A stretch of DNA of 64,000 bases from Bacteroidetes bacterium UBA4416 (lineage in GTDB: Bacteria > Bacteroidota > Bacteroidia > B-17B0 > Aurantibacillaceae): the NCBI GenBank assembly GCA_002390745.1, contig DGQK01000022.1, positions 1 through 64,000 on the forward strand. Direction: 5' to 3'. The notes beneath the pieces were generated by a model. The model was not told where the DNA came from, did no database searches, and saw nothing but the letters and a program-made list of their open reading frames with translations. Below are positions 18,047 to 27,482 of this stretch, piece by piece. The position numbers were made by a program, and so were the translations under genes. Positions within the stretch are counted from its first letter, which is position 1. The number at the start of each line of letters is the position of its first letter.

Positions 18047-18313
18047 TATTTGCTCAAAACCGGGCCAGGGAAATCAGGTAGCTTTCTCCTGATTTTTTCC
18101 ATCTACCTGACAAAACAGCATTCGCCCGCATTTGTTTAAAGCGGTTGCAAAAGACATCCCTTCAAACACTTTCGCTGAGAGTGAATCAGCTAATAAAATC
18201 CTGCTTTTACAGGTAATTTATGCTCTGCCGGAAAGGCCTGGCCACAGCCCGGGAGCGGCTTGTTATATGCAGGTAGTAGTAAGTAGAGAGCCTGTTGATT
18301 AAACCAAAAAGCT

Positions 18314-18362
18314 GTTGATAACTCTGCAACCGAATTACCCATAAAAATGGTATTTTCAAAGC
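18314..18362. repeat. direct repeat copy 2 with DnaA-box-like sequence
   Basis: The second copy of the 49-bp block, 316 bp downstream of copy 1, with the same TGTTGATAA at its start (18313-18321). Both copies are followed about 60-75 bp later by ACCTGACAAAAC, so the original duplication was probably about 120 bp or longer. Confidence 0.6.
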
Positions 18363-18512
18363 CTGTTTGAAGAATTAGGAAGTTGGAGAGCAGGGGTACC
18401 GCTGGGCTTGTTTTTAGCTGAAATACCGGTTTCCTGAACCTGACAAAACTTCAAAAAATTAACGAATTTTTTAAATCAGTAATTACGTAAATCAACAAAT
18501 CACTAATTGAAT

Positions 18513-21104
18513 ATGAGCGGAGAGAAAATCATTCCTATTAACATTGAAGAAGAAATGAAAACAGCCTACATCGATTACTCGATGTCGGTGATTGTGTCCA
18601 GGGCCCTGCCTGATGTCAGAGACGGCTTGAAGCCGGTGCACCGCCGCGTGCTGTACGGCATGCTGGATCTCGGGGTGTTGCACAACCGTCCTTACAAAAA
18701 ATCGGCCCGTATCGTAGGGGAGGTTTTAGGAAAGTACCACCCGCACGGTGATTCTTCGGTGTATGATACCATGGTGCGTATGGCCCAGGAATGGAGCCTG
18801 CGTTACATGCTGGTAGACGGGCAGGGGAATTTCGGTTCAGTGGATGGCGATATGCCGGCCGCTATGCGTTATACTGAGGTGCGCTTCCGCAAGATCGCGG
18901 AAGAGATGATGGCTGACATTGAAAAAGACACGGTGGATTTCCGTCCTAACTTCGACGACTCTCTGACGGAGCCCTCTGTGCTGCCTACACGGGTGCCACA
19001 ATTACTGATGAACGGCGCTTCGGGTATTGCTGTAGGGATGGCGACCAACATGCCGCCTCATAACTTAACGGAATGTGTGAACGGCATCCTGGCATACATC
19101 GATAATAACGAAATTACCATTGATGAGCTGATGAAGCACATCAAAGCGCCTGACTTCCCGACAGGTGGAACGATCTACGGGTACGAGGGTGTCAAAGAGG
19201 CATTCCATACCGGCCGCGGCCGTATCGTGATGCGAGCCAAAGCAAGTATCGAGCCGGTGAATAACCGCGAGCGGATCATCGTTACGGAAATCCCTTACCA
19301 GATCAATAAGGCAGACATGATCAAACGTCAGTGGGAGCTCTGCAACGAAAAGAAAATTGAAGGCATCACAGAGATCCGCGACGAGAGCAGCCGCGAGGGT
19401 ATGCGCATCGTGTATGAGCTTCGTGCGGACGCGATCTCAAATGTGGTGTTGAATAATCTGTACAAATATTCTGCTCTGCAAACATCGTTCTCGGTGAATA
19501 ATGTGGTGTTGGTGAAAGGCCGCCCTGAAATGCTGAACCTGAAAGATATGATCCACCATTTTGTGGATCACAGGCATGATGTGATCGTTCGCCGTACCAA
19601 GTTCGACCTGATCCAGGCGGAGAAACGGGCCCACATCCTGGAAGGTTTGCTCATCGCTCAGAAAAATATTGAAGAGGTGATCAAGGTGATCCGCGAAAGC
19701 GCTTCGCCGGACATTGCCCGCGACGAGTTGATGGCGCGCTTTTCGTTATCGGAGATCCAGGCCCGCGCCATCCTCGATATGCGTTTGAGAACGTTGACAG
19801 GACTGGAGGTTGACAAGCTGAATGCGGAATATGCAGAGCTCATGAAGACCATCGAACACCTGAAAAATGTATTGGCCAACGAGCCGCTGCGCTACCAGAT
19901 CATCAAGGAAGAACTGACAGAAGTGCGTGATAAATACGGAGACGAGCGCCGCACAGATATTGTGTATGCAGGGGATGATTTCCGTGTGGAAGATATGATC
20001 GCCGATGAGAATGTGGTGATCACGATCTCACACATGGGCTACATGAAGCGTACGAACCTGGCCGAGTACCGTGCACAAAACCGTGGCGGACGCGGCAGCA
20101 AAGGAACCGCCACACGCGACGAGGATTTTGTGGAGCACATGTTCATTGCCTCTACACACAACTATATTTTATTGTTCAGTGAAAAAGGCCAGTGCTACTG
20201 GATCAGGGCGTATGAGGTGCCGGAGGGGAATAAGCAAAGCAAAGGACGCGCTATCCAGAACTTAATTAATATTGCGCCTGATGATAAGATCAAGGCCTTC
20301 ATCAATATCAAAAATCTGAACGATGAGGAGTACATTAATAATAACTACATTATTTTATGTACGAAAGATGGTATCATCAAGAAAACATCGGTAGAGGCTT
20401 ACTCCCGTCCGCGTGCCAACGGGATCAACGCGATCACGATCCGCGAGGGAGATGTGTTGCTGGAAGCTGCGCTTACCAACGGGAAAAACGAGATCATGCT
20501 GGCTACTAAATTAGGTAAGGTGTGCCGTTTCCCTGAAGAGAAAGTAAGGCCGATGGGGCGTAATGCCAGCGGCGTGATGGGAATTGACCTGAACGACGAG
20601 GAAGGTGGCAATAACGAAGTGATCGGGATGATCTGCATCGACGATATGAATGCTAATGTATTGGTTGTATCTGAGAAAGGCTATGGCAAGCGTTCGGATA
20701 TTGATGAGTACAGGATTACCAACCGCGGTGGAAAAGGGGTGAAAACCATCAACATTACCGATAAAACGGGTAACCTGGTGGGTATCAAGTCTGTAACGGA
20801 TGCCAACGACCTGATGATCATTACCAAGAACGGCATCACGATCCGGATGAATGTGGCCGACCTGAGGGTAATGGGCCGCGCCACGCAGGGTGTGCGCCTG
20901 ATCACCATCCAGGAGAATGACCGCATTGCGGCGGTAACCAAGGTGGACCATGAGGAAGAGGAAGCCGAAGTGCTGGCAGACGGTTCGGTGGCTGTTTCTG
21001 AAGCGCCGGTGGTAACCGATAACGAGACCATTGTGGGCAGCCCTGATACAGATGAAACATCTTCTTCTGAGGAAAATACTACACCAACGGATGATAATAA
21101 TTAA
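18513..21104 (+). CDS. gyrA: DNA gyrase subunit A
   Basis: The type II topoisomerase subunit that cleaves and rejoins DNA. The 863-residue protein has the breakage-reunion domain with the catalytic Tyr in AAMRYTEVR (about residue 119) and a C-terminal beta-pinwheel DNA-wrapping domain. The gyrase-specific GyrA-box-like motif is in AQNRGGRGSKG. In the quinolone-resistance region (HPHGDSSVYDT) the positions equal to E. coli Ser83 and Asp87 are Ser and Asp, the susceptible state. The C-terminal ~45 residues are acidic and Ser/Thr-rich. The start is the ATG at 18513; a TTG two codons earlier is in frame but less likely. Confidence 0.96.
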   Translation: MSGEKIIPINIEEEMKTAYIDYSMSVIVSRALPDVRDGLKPVHRRVLYGMLDLGVLHNRPYKKSARIVGEVLGKYHPHGDSSVYDTMVRMAQEWSLRYMLVDGQGNFGSVDGDMPAAMRYTEVRFRKIAEEMMADIEKDTVDFRPNFDDSLTEPSVLPTRVPQLLMNGASGIAVGMATNMPPHNLTECVNGILAYIDNNEITIDELMKHIKAPDFPTGGTIYGYEGVKEAFHTGRGRIVMRAKASIEPVNNRERIIVTEIPYQINKADMIKRQWELCNEKKIEGITEIRDESSREGMRIVYELRADAISNVVLNNLYKYSALQTSFSVNNVVLVKGRPEMLNLKDMIHHFVDHRHDVIVRRTKFDLIQAEKRAHILEGLLIAQKNIEEVIKVIRESASPDIARDELMARFSLSEIQARAILDMRLRTLTGLEVDKLNAEYAELMKTIEHLKNVLANEPLRYQIIKEELTEVRDKYGDERRTDIVYAGDDFRVEDMIADENVVITISHMGYMKRTNLAEYRAQNRGGRGSKGTATRDEDFVEHMFIASTHNYILLFSEKGQCYWIRAYEVPEGNKQSKGRAIQNLINIAPDDKIKAFINIKNLNDEEYINNNYIILCTKDGIIKKTSVEAYSRPRANGINAITIREGDVLLEAALTNGKNEIMLATKLGKVCRFPEEKVRPMGRNASGVMGIDLNDEEGGNNEVIGMICIDDMNANVLVVSEKGYGKRSDIDEYRITNRGGKGVKTINITDKTGNLVGIKSVTDANDLMIITKNGITIRMNVADLRVMGRATQGVRLITIQENDRIAAVTKVDHEEEEAEVLADGSVAVSEAPVVTDNETIVGSPDTDETSSSEENTTPTDDNN

Positions 21105-21134
21105 AAGCGGAAATTAACTTTAAGACATAAACTA

Positions 21135-21142
21135 TATATTTG
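21135..21142 (+). promoter_or_regulatory. M16 peptidase promoter -7 box (TATATTTG)
   Basis: A perfect TAnnTTTG, 19 nt before the ATG at 21162, in the gap behind gyrA. Confidence 0.55.
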
Positions 21143-21161
21143 AGCCCAAACCAATCAAATT

Positions 21162-24029
21162 ATGAATAAAAAAACAATCATAACCGGTGCCCTGAGCTTA
21201 TTCAGCCTGGCCACACTGGTAGCCCAGCCTACTTTGGTAGAGAAAATCGAAGCAAAGGAGGGGAAAGTAGTTATTCCTTACGAAAAATGGAAACTGCCTA
21301 ATGGTTTAACGATCCTGTTGAACGAAGATCATTCCGATCCGGTAGTTCACGTGCTGGTGACCTATAAAGTGGGTTCTGACCGTGAGAGCCTGGGGAAATC
21401 GGGTTTTGCCCACTTCTTCGAGCACATGATGTTCCAGGGATCCAAACACGTAGCTGATGAGGAGCACTTCAAAATTGTATCGACTGCCGGTGGTGAAATG
21501 AATGGTAATACCACGGAAGACAGAACGGTGTATTTTGAAACGGTTCCTTCCAACAACCTGGAAATGGCCTTATGGCTGGAAGCTGACCGTATGGGCTTTT
21601 TGCTGGATTCACTAACCACCAAAAAATTCGAAAATCAGCGTGACGCCGTAAAAAACGAAAAGTCACAAAATGTAGAGAATCAGCCTTACGCGATGGCTTT
21701 CGTGGAGGAGATCAATAAAGCCTTGTACCCGGAAGGTCACCCATACAGCTGGCCGGTAATCGGGTATGTAGACGATCTGAACCGCGCAACGCTGGACGAC
21801 GTGAAAAACTTCTTCCTGCGCTGGTATGGCCCTAACAACGCGATCATCACTATTTCCGGCGATTTCAGCTCTCCTGAAGCTCTGAAAATGATCGATAAAT
21901 ATTTCGGTGCCCTGAAACCATGCCCTGAAGTGAAAAAAATGCGTGTAGCGCCGGTGGTTCTGGCTACCGATAAATACACGGCTTATAAAGACCGGACGTA
22001 TTTTCCGTTGAACCTGCGCGTGTATCCAACTGTGCCTCAGTACCACAGGGATGAGCCTGCGCTTGATATCTTAGGGGTAATGATGGGGAACGGTAACAAC
22101 TCGATTTTCTACAAAAACTTCGTAAAATCCAAACCGGAGATTGCCATCGATGCAGGTGTCAATCACCGTTCGAAAGAATTGGCGGGCGAGTTTTCCATCC
22201 AGATCTTTGCTTATCCACCGGAAGATTTTAACCTGGAAAAATTATTTACGGATGTAGATGCCAAGGTAAAAGCAACGATCGATGAGTTTGGCGCTTCCGG
22301 CATTACGGATGAAGCTTTGACCAGGGCTAAGGCGGAAATCGAATCCGGTTATTACAGTGTTCTTGGAACAGTGGAGGATAAAGCTACCATGATTTCCGAA
22401 TGGGAGCGCTTAACAGGAAAGGGCTATACGATCTCCGACGAAATCGACCGTTATAACAAAGTAACGAAAGAGGATGTTGCACGGGTATTTAATAAATACA
22501 TTAAAGGTGCCGGTGCGGCTGTACTGAACACATACCCGATCATGAACCAGAAGGATTCCGTGAAAAGTGTGAACCCTTATGCCGGAATGAAATTTGAAAC
22601 GCCGGCTGAGTACAACGGACTGAGTTATTCGCCTCCTGCCGATAAATTCGACAGGGCTGTGAGGCCGGTAGCAGGTGCAGCCAAAACAGTGGTGGTTCCT
22701 GATTACTTCACATCCAAGCTATCAAACGGTATCTCCATCATCGGAACAAAAAATACAGAAACTCCTGAAGTGACGATCGTGATGACGATGGATGGAGGAA
22801 GCCTGGTATTGACACCAGACCAGCTGAAAAAGATGGGCGTGGCGGAGCTGACTGCCAGCGTATTGAATGAAGGCACCAAAAACTTTACCACCGAGCAGAT
22901 CTCTGCAGAGCTGGAAAAACTGGGAAGCTCTATCAGCTTCGGGGCTACCAAATCGGCAACAACGATCCAGATAAAATCTTTGAAGAAAAATCTTGATGCT
23001 ACCCTGAAATTGCTGGAAGAGAAATTACTGAATCCGGGCTTCAACGCTGAAGATTTCAAGCTTGCCAAAAAGCAATACAAAGAAAGCGTTAAAAACTCTG
23101 AAACCAGCGCCAACGCTATGGCTAATAAAGCGTTTAGCTATGCTCTGTACGGTAACACGGTGATGGGGCTTGAGCCATCCATCAAAAGCATTGAGAATGT
23201 GGAATTAGCCGATGTGAAGGATTATTATAACAAGTTCTATTCTCCTTCAGTAACAAACGTTGTGGTTGTAGGTGATGTGGAAGAGAAAGACATTATTGCC
23301 AAACTGGGCTTCCTGAACAAATGGCAGGCAAAGCCGGTGACGATCCAGCCTATCACTGAGCCGGTGGCTTCTACTGAACCGCAGTTCTTTATTTATAACA
23401 AGTATGGCGCTCCGTCATCTGTGATTCAAATGGGTTACCCGTCTCTGAAATACGATGCTACCGGCGACTACTACAAAAACCGTATAGCCAACTATGTATT
23501 CGGTGGTGCTTTCAACAGCCGCCTGAACCTGAACCTGCGCGAAGATAAAGGGTATACATATGGTATCCGTTCCGGTTTCAACGGCGGGAAATACACCGGT
23601 ACTTTCCAGATCAGCTGCTCAGTCAAACGCCCTGCTACGGCTTTATCGTTAGCGGAGATCATCAAGGAATTTACAAGGTATCAGACAAGCGGTATTACCG
23701 ACAAAGAGCTGGAGTTTACCAAAAGCTCCCTGCTGAATGAAGAGGCACTGAAATACGAGGCACCTTACCAGAAAGCTTCGTTCCTTTCAAACATTGTAAG
23801 GTACAACCTCGATAAAGGTTATACGACTCAGCAAAACCAGATCCTGAAAAATATGACTAAGGATGAGTTAAACGCACAGATCAAAAAATACTTCGATCTG
23901 AACAAATTAACGACGGTGGTTGTAGGTGATAAGGCTATGATCGAGGCTCAGCTTGATAAAGCTTCTAAAGATGCCAAAAATAAAGAGGTTTTAAATAAAG
24001 TTAAATTAAAGAAAATCTCTGTAGACTAG
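21162..24029 (+). CDS. exported M16 family zinc metallopeptidase (two-domain)
   Basis: The 955-residue protein starts with a Sec signal peptide (cleavage near LVAQ, residue 22). It has two M16 halves. The N-terminal half carries the inverted zinc motif HFFEH (near residue 85) with the downstream Glu in NEKSQNVEN. The C-terminal half lacks this motif, and includes the conserved substrate-binding R/Y region NLREDKGYTYG. This is the PqqL/insulinase-like layout of periplasmic M16 enzymes, which degrade peptides inside a clam-shell chamber. A hairpin terminator follows. Confidence 0.92.
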   Translation: MNKKTIITGALSLFSLATLVAQPTLVEKIEAKEGKVVIPYEKWKLPNGLTILLNEDHSDPVVHVLVTYKVGSDRESLGKSGFAHFFEHMMFQGSKHVADEEHFKIVSTAGGEMNGNTTEDRTVYFETVPSNNLEMALWLEADRMGFLLDSLTTKKFENQRDAVKNEKSQNVENQPYAMAFVEEINKALYPEGHPYSWPVIGYVDDLNRATLDDVKNFFLRWYGPNNAIITISGDFSSPEALKMIDKYFGALKPCPEVKKMRVAPVVLATDKYTAYKDRTYFPLNLRVYPTVPQYHRDEPALDILGVMMGNGNNSIFYKNFVKSKPEIAIDAGVNHRSKELAGEFSIQIFAYPPEDFNLEKLFTDVDAKVKATIDEFGASGITDEALTRAKAEIESGYYSVLGTVEDKATMISEWERLTGKGYTISDEIDRYNKVTKEDVARVFNKYIKGAGAAVLNTYPIMNQKDSVKSVNPYAGMKFETPAEYNGLSYSPPADKFDRAVRPVAGAAKTVVVPDYFTSKLSNGISIIGTKNTETPEVTIVMTMDGGSLVLTPDQLKKMGVAELTASVLNEGTKNFTTEQISAELEKLGSSISFGATKSATTIQIKSLKKNLDATLKLLEEKLLNPGFNAEDFKLAKKQYKESVKNSETSANAMANKAFSYALYGNTVMGLEPSIKSIENVELADVKDYYNKFYSPSVTNVVVVGDVEEKDIIAKLGFLNKWQAKPVTIQPITEPVASTEPQFFIYNKYGAPSSVIQMGYPSLKYDATGDYYKNRIANYVFGGAFNSRLNLNLREDKGYTYGIRSGFNGGKYTGTFQISCSVKRPATALSLAEIIKEFTRYQTSGITDKELEFTKSSLLNEEALKYEAPYQKASFLSNIVRYNLDKGYTTQQNQILKNMTKDELNAQIKKYFDLNKLTTVVVGDKAMIEAQLDKASKDAKNKEVLNKVKLKKISVD

Positions 24030-24091
24030 TTGTGTAAAAGTACAATCTTTGCGTCTGTACATTGCATGACCTTCAATAATATCCTGATATT

Positions 24092-24131
24092 AAAAAACAC
24101 TAAGCTCTAAAAAGGCTTGGTGTTTTTTTTT
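24092..24131 (+). terminator. M16 peptidase terminator
   Basis: Hairpin AAAAAACAC-TAAGC...GGCTTG-GTGTTTTTT with one or two mismatches in the stem, followed by a T-run. Confidence 0.75.
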
Positions 24132-24168
24132 AATTAAAATCGTACATTTAACAAATTAAAAAATCGCC

Positions 24169-25317
24169 ATGAACATTAAAAACATTGTAACGGCCTTGTG
24201 TATCGGAGCGACAACTCTTGCCTCCGCACAAAGCAACCAGGTGCAGAACGCGTCGAACTATTTAAGGAACAAGGAATATGATAAAGCCAAAGCGTCGGCC
24301 GATGCGGCTTCAGTGCATGAAAGCACCATGAACAGCGCCAAGCTCTGGATGTACAGGGGGAAAATTTACCAGGCGATCTATTTTGATAAAGACCCGGCTG
24401 TGAACAAGCTGGATGCCGAGGCGGAGGAAAAGGCGCTGGAAAGCTATATCAACTGCCTGAAAAACGATAAGGATAATATTTACAAGGACGAGGTAAAAGG
24501 CCTGATTGTACAGGCTTCTGCGGCAGTAAGCAATAAAGCAAATACCTACAGGATCAACAAAGAGTTTGACAAAGCGGTGAAATGCTACGACCTGATGGAG
24601 GCTGCTTTGCCTTATGATTTCGACCAGGGGATGAAACGTAACAACATCACGAAAGAAAAGCTGATGTATAACAAGTTCGAGATGTATAAATCCGTTCCTA
24701 ACAAGGAAAAAACGCTTGAGTATGCCAATAAGCTGATCGAAATGAAGTATAAGGAGCCACGGATTTACACAGACATGGTGAAATTATCGTTGCTGGACAG
24801 GGATACTACCAAAGCGCTGGAGTATATCGGGAAAGGGAAGCAGATGTTTGAGGACAATATGGAGCTGGTAAACCAGGAGATCAACATTTACCTGGCGAGG
24901 AACAAGACAGACGAGCTGAAGAGCAAGCTGAACAGCGCCATCGAGCTGTCGCCGGACAATGAAGTGCTGCATGTGATCCTTGCCAACATCTACCAGAAAA
25001 CGAATGAAAACGAGAAGGCCGAAGCGGAATATGTAAAGGCCCTGGAAATTAAACCGGATTATGAGATTGCCAACTATAACCTTGGGGTTATGTACTTCAA
25101 CATGGGTAACGAGTGGAATGAGAAGCTGGGAGCCTTGCCTCCAAAGGAGACAGCAAAGGCCAAAGAGTATGAAACCAAAGCCAATGATTATTTCCGGAAG
25201 GCTGTAGGAAATTTTGAAAAGTCGTATGAGGTAAGTCCTGATAAGGCAACGAAGCAACAATTAAGAAAATTATTCCTGCGTTTGGGAGAAACCGAAAAAG
25301 CGGATAAATACAAATAA
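24169..25317 (+). CDS. exported TPR protein
   Basis: The 382-residue protein has a Sec signal peptide (cleavage after ASAQ, residue 21). TPR units are recognisable around residues 30-60, 230-300 (including the classic EKAEAEYVKALEIKPDYEIANYNLG) and 330-360. It is likely periplasmic and works in protein-protein contact, with no more specific role visible. The next gene, a TPR paralog with a similar N-terminus, starts 13-31 bp downstream, so the two probably form an operon. Confidence 0.85.
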   Translation: MNIKNIVTALCIGATTLASAQSNQVQNASNYLRNKEYDKAKASADAASVHESTMNSAKLWMYRGKIYQAIYFDKDPAVNKLDAEAEEKALESYINCLKNDKDNIYKDEVKGLIVQASAAVSNKANTYRINKEFDKAVKCYDLMEAALPYDFDQGMKRNNITKEKLMYNKFEMYKSVPNKEKTLEYANKLIEMKYKEPRIYTDMVKLSLLDRDTTKALEYIGKGKQMFEDNMELVNQEINIYLARNKTDELKSKLNSAIELSPDNEVLHVILANIYQKTNENEKAEAEYVKALEIKPDYEIANYNLGVMYFNMGNEWNEKLGALPPKETAKAKEYETKANDYFRKAVGNFEKSYEVSPDKATKQQLRKLFLRLGETEKADKYK

Positions 25318-25348
25318 TTTATTTCTGCAAATGTTCAATACTTTGTAT

Positions 25349-26704
25349 ATGACCACTAAAACCATGTTACTGGGCGCTTGTGTTGTTTTAAGCAGCGCGG
25401 CTTTTTCCCAGAAAAATAAGGTGCAAAGCGCCTGGAGAGCCCTGAGCGATTACGAGTCCACCTTAAGCGATAAGCCGGACACAAGCTACCTGATGAAAGC
25501 CAACCGCAGCATCGACCTGGCTCTGGCCGACGAAAGCACGAAGAACCAGGCCAAGACGCATGCCTATAAAGCGCGCATCATGTATTATATATACCAGTAC
25601 AACCTGAAAGAGGAAAACAAAAAACTGGAAGCCACGATCAGCGATAAGAATTCGAGGGCAGAAGCTGCTTATGGCAGCGCTCCTACCAAAGAGTTTGAAA
25701 CGGCCGGTAAATCGCTGGAAACGATCAAAGCGGTGGATCCGAAATACTTTAACTCCATCCTCGAGATCGTGAAAGGCGGCAGCGCTTCGAGCGCCAGCGA
25801 CGACGACCTGAAGCTGAGCAATGTGGCGATGCAGCTGAAGCTGGAATCATCGAATATTGCTGTGGGGAAATACAAAATGAAACAGTACGAGCAGGCTGCG
25901 GATTTCTTCTATACTTCGGGTGCGCTTAATTTGCTGCTGGCAGAAAAGATCGACACTTCGGCTTTTTACAATGCCTGCATCTCCGCACAGAAAAGCAAAA
26001 ATCCGGCGAAGATGATCGAATACAACAAAAAAATGATCGACATGAATATCGCTACTCCGTACAACTACCAGACGATCTATGATGCGAAGCTGGCGGCAGG
26101 CGATAATGCGGGTGCGCAGGAATACCTGGCAAAGGGAAGAAAGGCTTTTCCGAACGATGTGTACCTGATGAACAAGGAAACGGAATTATTCCTGCAGAAA
26201 GGCGATCAGCAAAAGGCTTTGGAAAACCTGCAGGCTGCGATTGCCAAAGATCCGAACAACGCGCAATTGCACCTCGTATTGGGTAATGTGTACGACAACC
26301 TGGCCAATCCTAAAATGGTGAGCGGAAAAGATTCGACCAAGCCCGCCAACTACGATGAGCTGATCATGAAAGCGGCAGACCACTACCAGAAATCGGTCGA
26401 TCTGAGGCCTTCCAACCAGGATAGCTATTTTAATGCGCTGTACAATTTGGGTGCGCTTTACAATAACTATGGCGCTACCTTGTATAATAAAGCGATGGAG
26501 AAAGCAACGATCACGCAGTTATCCAAAACACAAAAAGACATTGAGGCGAAAAGCAAGGAGTATTACAAGAAGGCCATTCCTTTCCTGGAGCAGGCTTTAT
26601 CTGTGCGCCCCGATGACCGTGCGAGCATGGTCGCTTTACGGAAATTGTACCTGCTGGTAGGCGACGAGCAGAAAAGCAAGGAAATGGGGGAGAAGCTGAA
26701 ATAG
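25349..26704 (+). CDS. exported TPR protein (paralog of the upstream gene)
   Basis: The protein has about 451 residues. I place the start at 25349 (MTTKTMLLG), which gives a compact signal peptide ending AAFSQ; an ATG at 25331 is in frame and equally possible. TPR motifs lie in the C-terminal half, for example DQQKALENLQAAIAKDPNN near residue 300 and YKKAIPFLEQALSVRPDD near 420. Its first mature residues (QKNKVQSA) resemble those of the preceding gene (QSNQVQNA), so the pair probably arose by tandem duplication. A repeat-like hairpin and a strong terminator follow. Confidence 0.83.
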   Translation: MTTKTMLLGACVVLSSAAFSQKNKVQSAWRALSDYESTLSDKPDTSYLMKANRSIDLALADESTKNQAKTHAYKARIMYYIYQYNLKEENKKLEATISDKNSRAEAAYGSAPTKEFETAGKSLETIKAVDPKYFNSILEIVKGGSASSASDDDLKLSNVAMQLKLESSNIAVGKYKMKQYEQAADFFYTSGALNLLLAEKIDTSAFYNACISAQKSKNPAKMIEYNKKMIDMNIATPYNYQTIYDAKLAAGDNAGAQEYLAKGRKAFPNDVYLMNKETELFLQKGDQQKALENLQAAIAKDPNNAQLHLVLGNVYDNLANPKMVSGKDSTKPANYDELIMKAADHYQKSVDLRPSNQDSYFNALYNLGALYNNYGATLYNKAMEKATITQLSKTQKDIEAKSKEYYKKAIPFLEQALSVRPDDRASMVALRKLYLLVGDEQKSKEMGEKLK

Positions 26705-26760
26705 ATCTGAGTACTGAGATAAGAGTAAGGAGATTTTTTTCTCAGTTCATTCATTTCTCC
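26705..26760. repeat. post-stop GAGTACTGAG-type repeat
   Basis: Directly after the stop lies AGATCTGAGTACTGAGATAA, then a T-run and a C/T-rich partially complementary arm (CTCAGTTCATTCATTTCTCC). It belongs to the same degenerate family as the sequences behind guaB and near 59220 and 60560. Confidence 0.45.
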
Positions 26761-26775
26761 CGATAAAAAATAAAA

Positions 26776-26808
26776 AATCCCTCGCAGAGATGTGAGGGAT
26801 TTTTTTAT
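26776..26808. terminator. terminator of the TPR operon
   Basis: Inverted repeat AAATCCCTC...GAGGGATTT with a T-run on the plus strand and A-run on the other side. It can also serve msrB in the opposite direction. Confidence 0.82.
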
Positions 26809-26814
26809 TTGATG

Positions 26815-26882
26815 CGTCATTGCGAACGTAGTGATGCAATCTCACACATGCAAGAGATTGCTTCGTTTCGCTAGCAATGACG
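26815..26882. repeat. REP-like palindromic element (CGTCATTGCGA type)
   Basis: A 68-bp imperfect palindrome: CGTCATTGC at the left end pairs with GCAATGACG at the right end, and GCAATCTC pairs with GAGATTGC around an 11-bp loop. This resembles the very common CGTCATTGCGAG/CTCGCAATGACG elements scattered in Bacteroidota and other genomes. It ends at the msrB stop codon. Confidence 0.7.
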
Positions 26883-26884
26883 GT

Positions 26885-27286
26885 TTATTTCTTCGGCTCG
26901 AAGTCAATGCTCAGAGAATTGACGCAATAGCGTTGGCCGGTTTCTGTGGGGCCGTCGTCGAACACATGGCCCAAATGGCCCCTGCAGCGGGCACACACGA
27001 TCTCCGTACGGATCATGCCGAATGTGGTGTCGCGTATTTTCCTGATCCGGTCGCCGGAGCCCAGCTCGGCGTCGAAGCTCGGCCAGCCGCAGTGCGACTC
27101 AAATTTCTGTGAATCGTCGAACAGCTCGTAGCCGCAGCCTGCGCAGGTATACACGCCTTTTTCGAAATGCAGGTTATACTTACCGGTAAAAGGCCTTTCG
27201 GTGCCCTTTTCCCTGAGCACGTGGTATTGGTCGGGTGTGAGTTGTTTTTTCCATTCTTCCTCGCTTTTATGTAAGGTGTTTTCCAT
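26885..27286 (-). CDS. msrB: peptide-methionine (R)-S-oxide reductase
   Basis: This enzyme repairs the R epimer of methionine sulfoxide in proteins. The 133-residue protein has the MsrB signature set: two CxxC zinc motifs (CAGC near residue 48, CARC near 97), ESHCGWPSF near 64, HLGHVFDDGP near 103, and the catalytic Cys in RYCVNS near 120. It has no signal peptide, so it is cytosolic, and it is not fused to MsrA. It is followed by a REP-like palindrome and convergent with the TPR operon. Confidence 0.96.
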   Translation of the reverse strand: MENTLHKSEEEWKKQLTPDQYHVLREKGTERPFTGKYNLHFEKGVYTCAGCGYELFDDSQKFESHCGWPSFDAELGSGDRIRKIRDTTFGMIRTEIVCARCRGHLGHVFDDGPTETGQRYCVNSLSIDFEPKK

Positions 27287-27454
27287 GGTTTTCGATCGTT
27301 TTAAGAATTGTTTTGAGGCCCCGTACTAAAAGCAGAGCCTTTGCGTTAAATAGAACCCAAAACTATCTAAAAAGTTTTGTATTGTCACTAATAAACAGGT
27401 ATTTACAATTCCTAAAAACACCGCTTTCTTAACAGTCTACAGCCGAAAAAATAA

Positions 27455-27462
27455 TATATTTG
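27455..27462 (+). promoter_or_regulatory. polysaccharide operon promoter -7 box (TATATTTG)
   Basis: A perfect TAnnTTTG, 20 nt before the ATG of the flippase gene, in the divergent gap with msrB. Confidence 0.6.
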
Positions 27463-27482
27463 CTGTTTGCCCAAAAGGTTTT

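Larger units (their letters stand above)
17881..18512. other. 630-bp clpC-gyrA intergenic region with direct repeats
   Basis: No gene is visible. The region contains a clpC -7 box, two diverged copies of a 49-bp block (see the repeat entries), two copies of ACCTGACAAAAC (18105 and 18438) and a hairpin AAATCAGG...CCTGATTT followed by T6 at about 18071-18097. The hairpin could end a small plus-strand transcript. The last 60 bases before gyrA are very A+T-rich. Confidence 0.55.

Noticed and set aside
17881..18512. Firm call of the replication origin (oriC)
   Set aside because: There are only two near-match DnaA boxes, and dnaA/dnaN are not in the window. GC-skew could not be computed, so only a finding is recorded.
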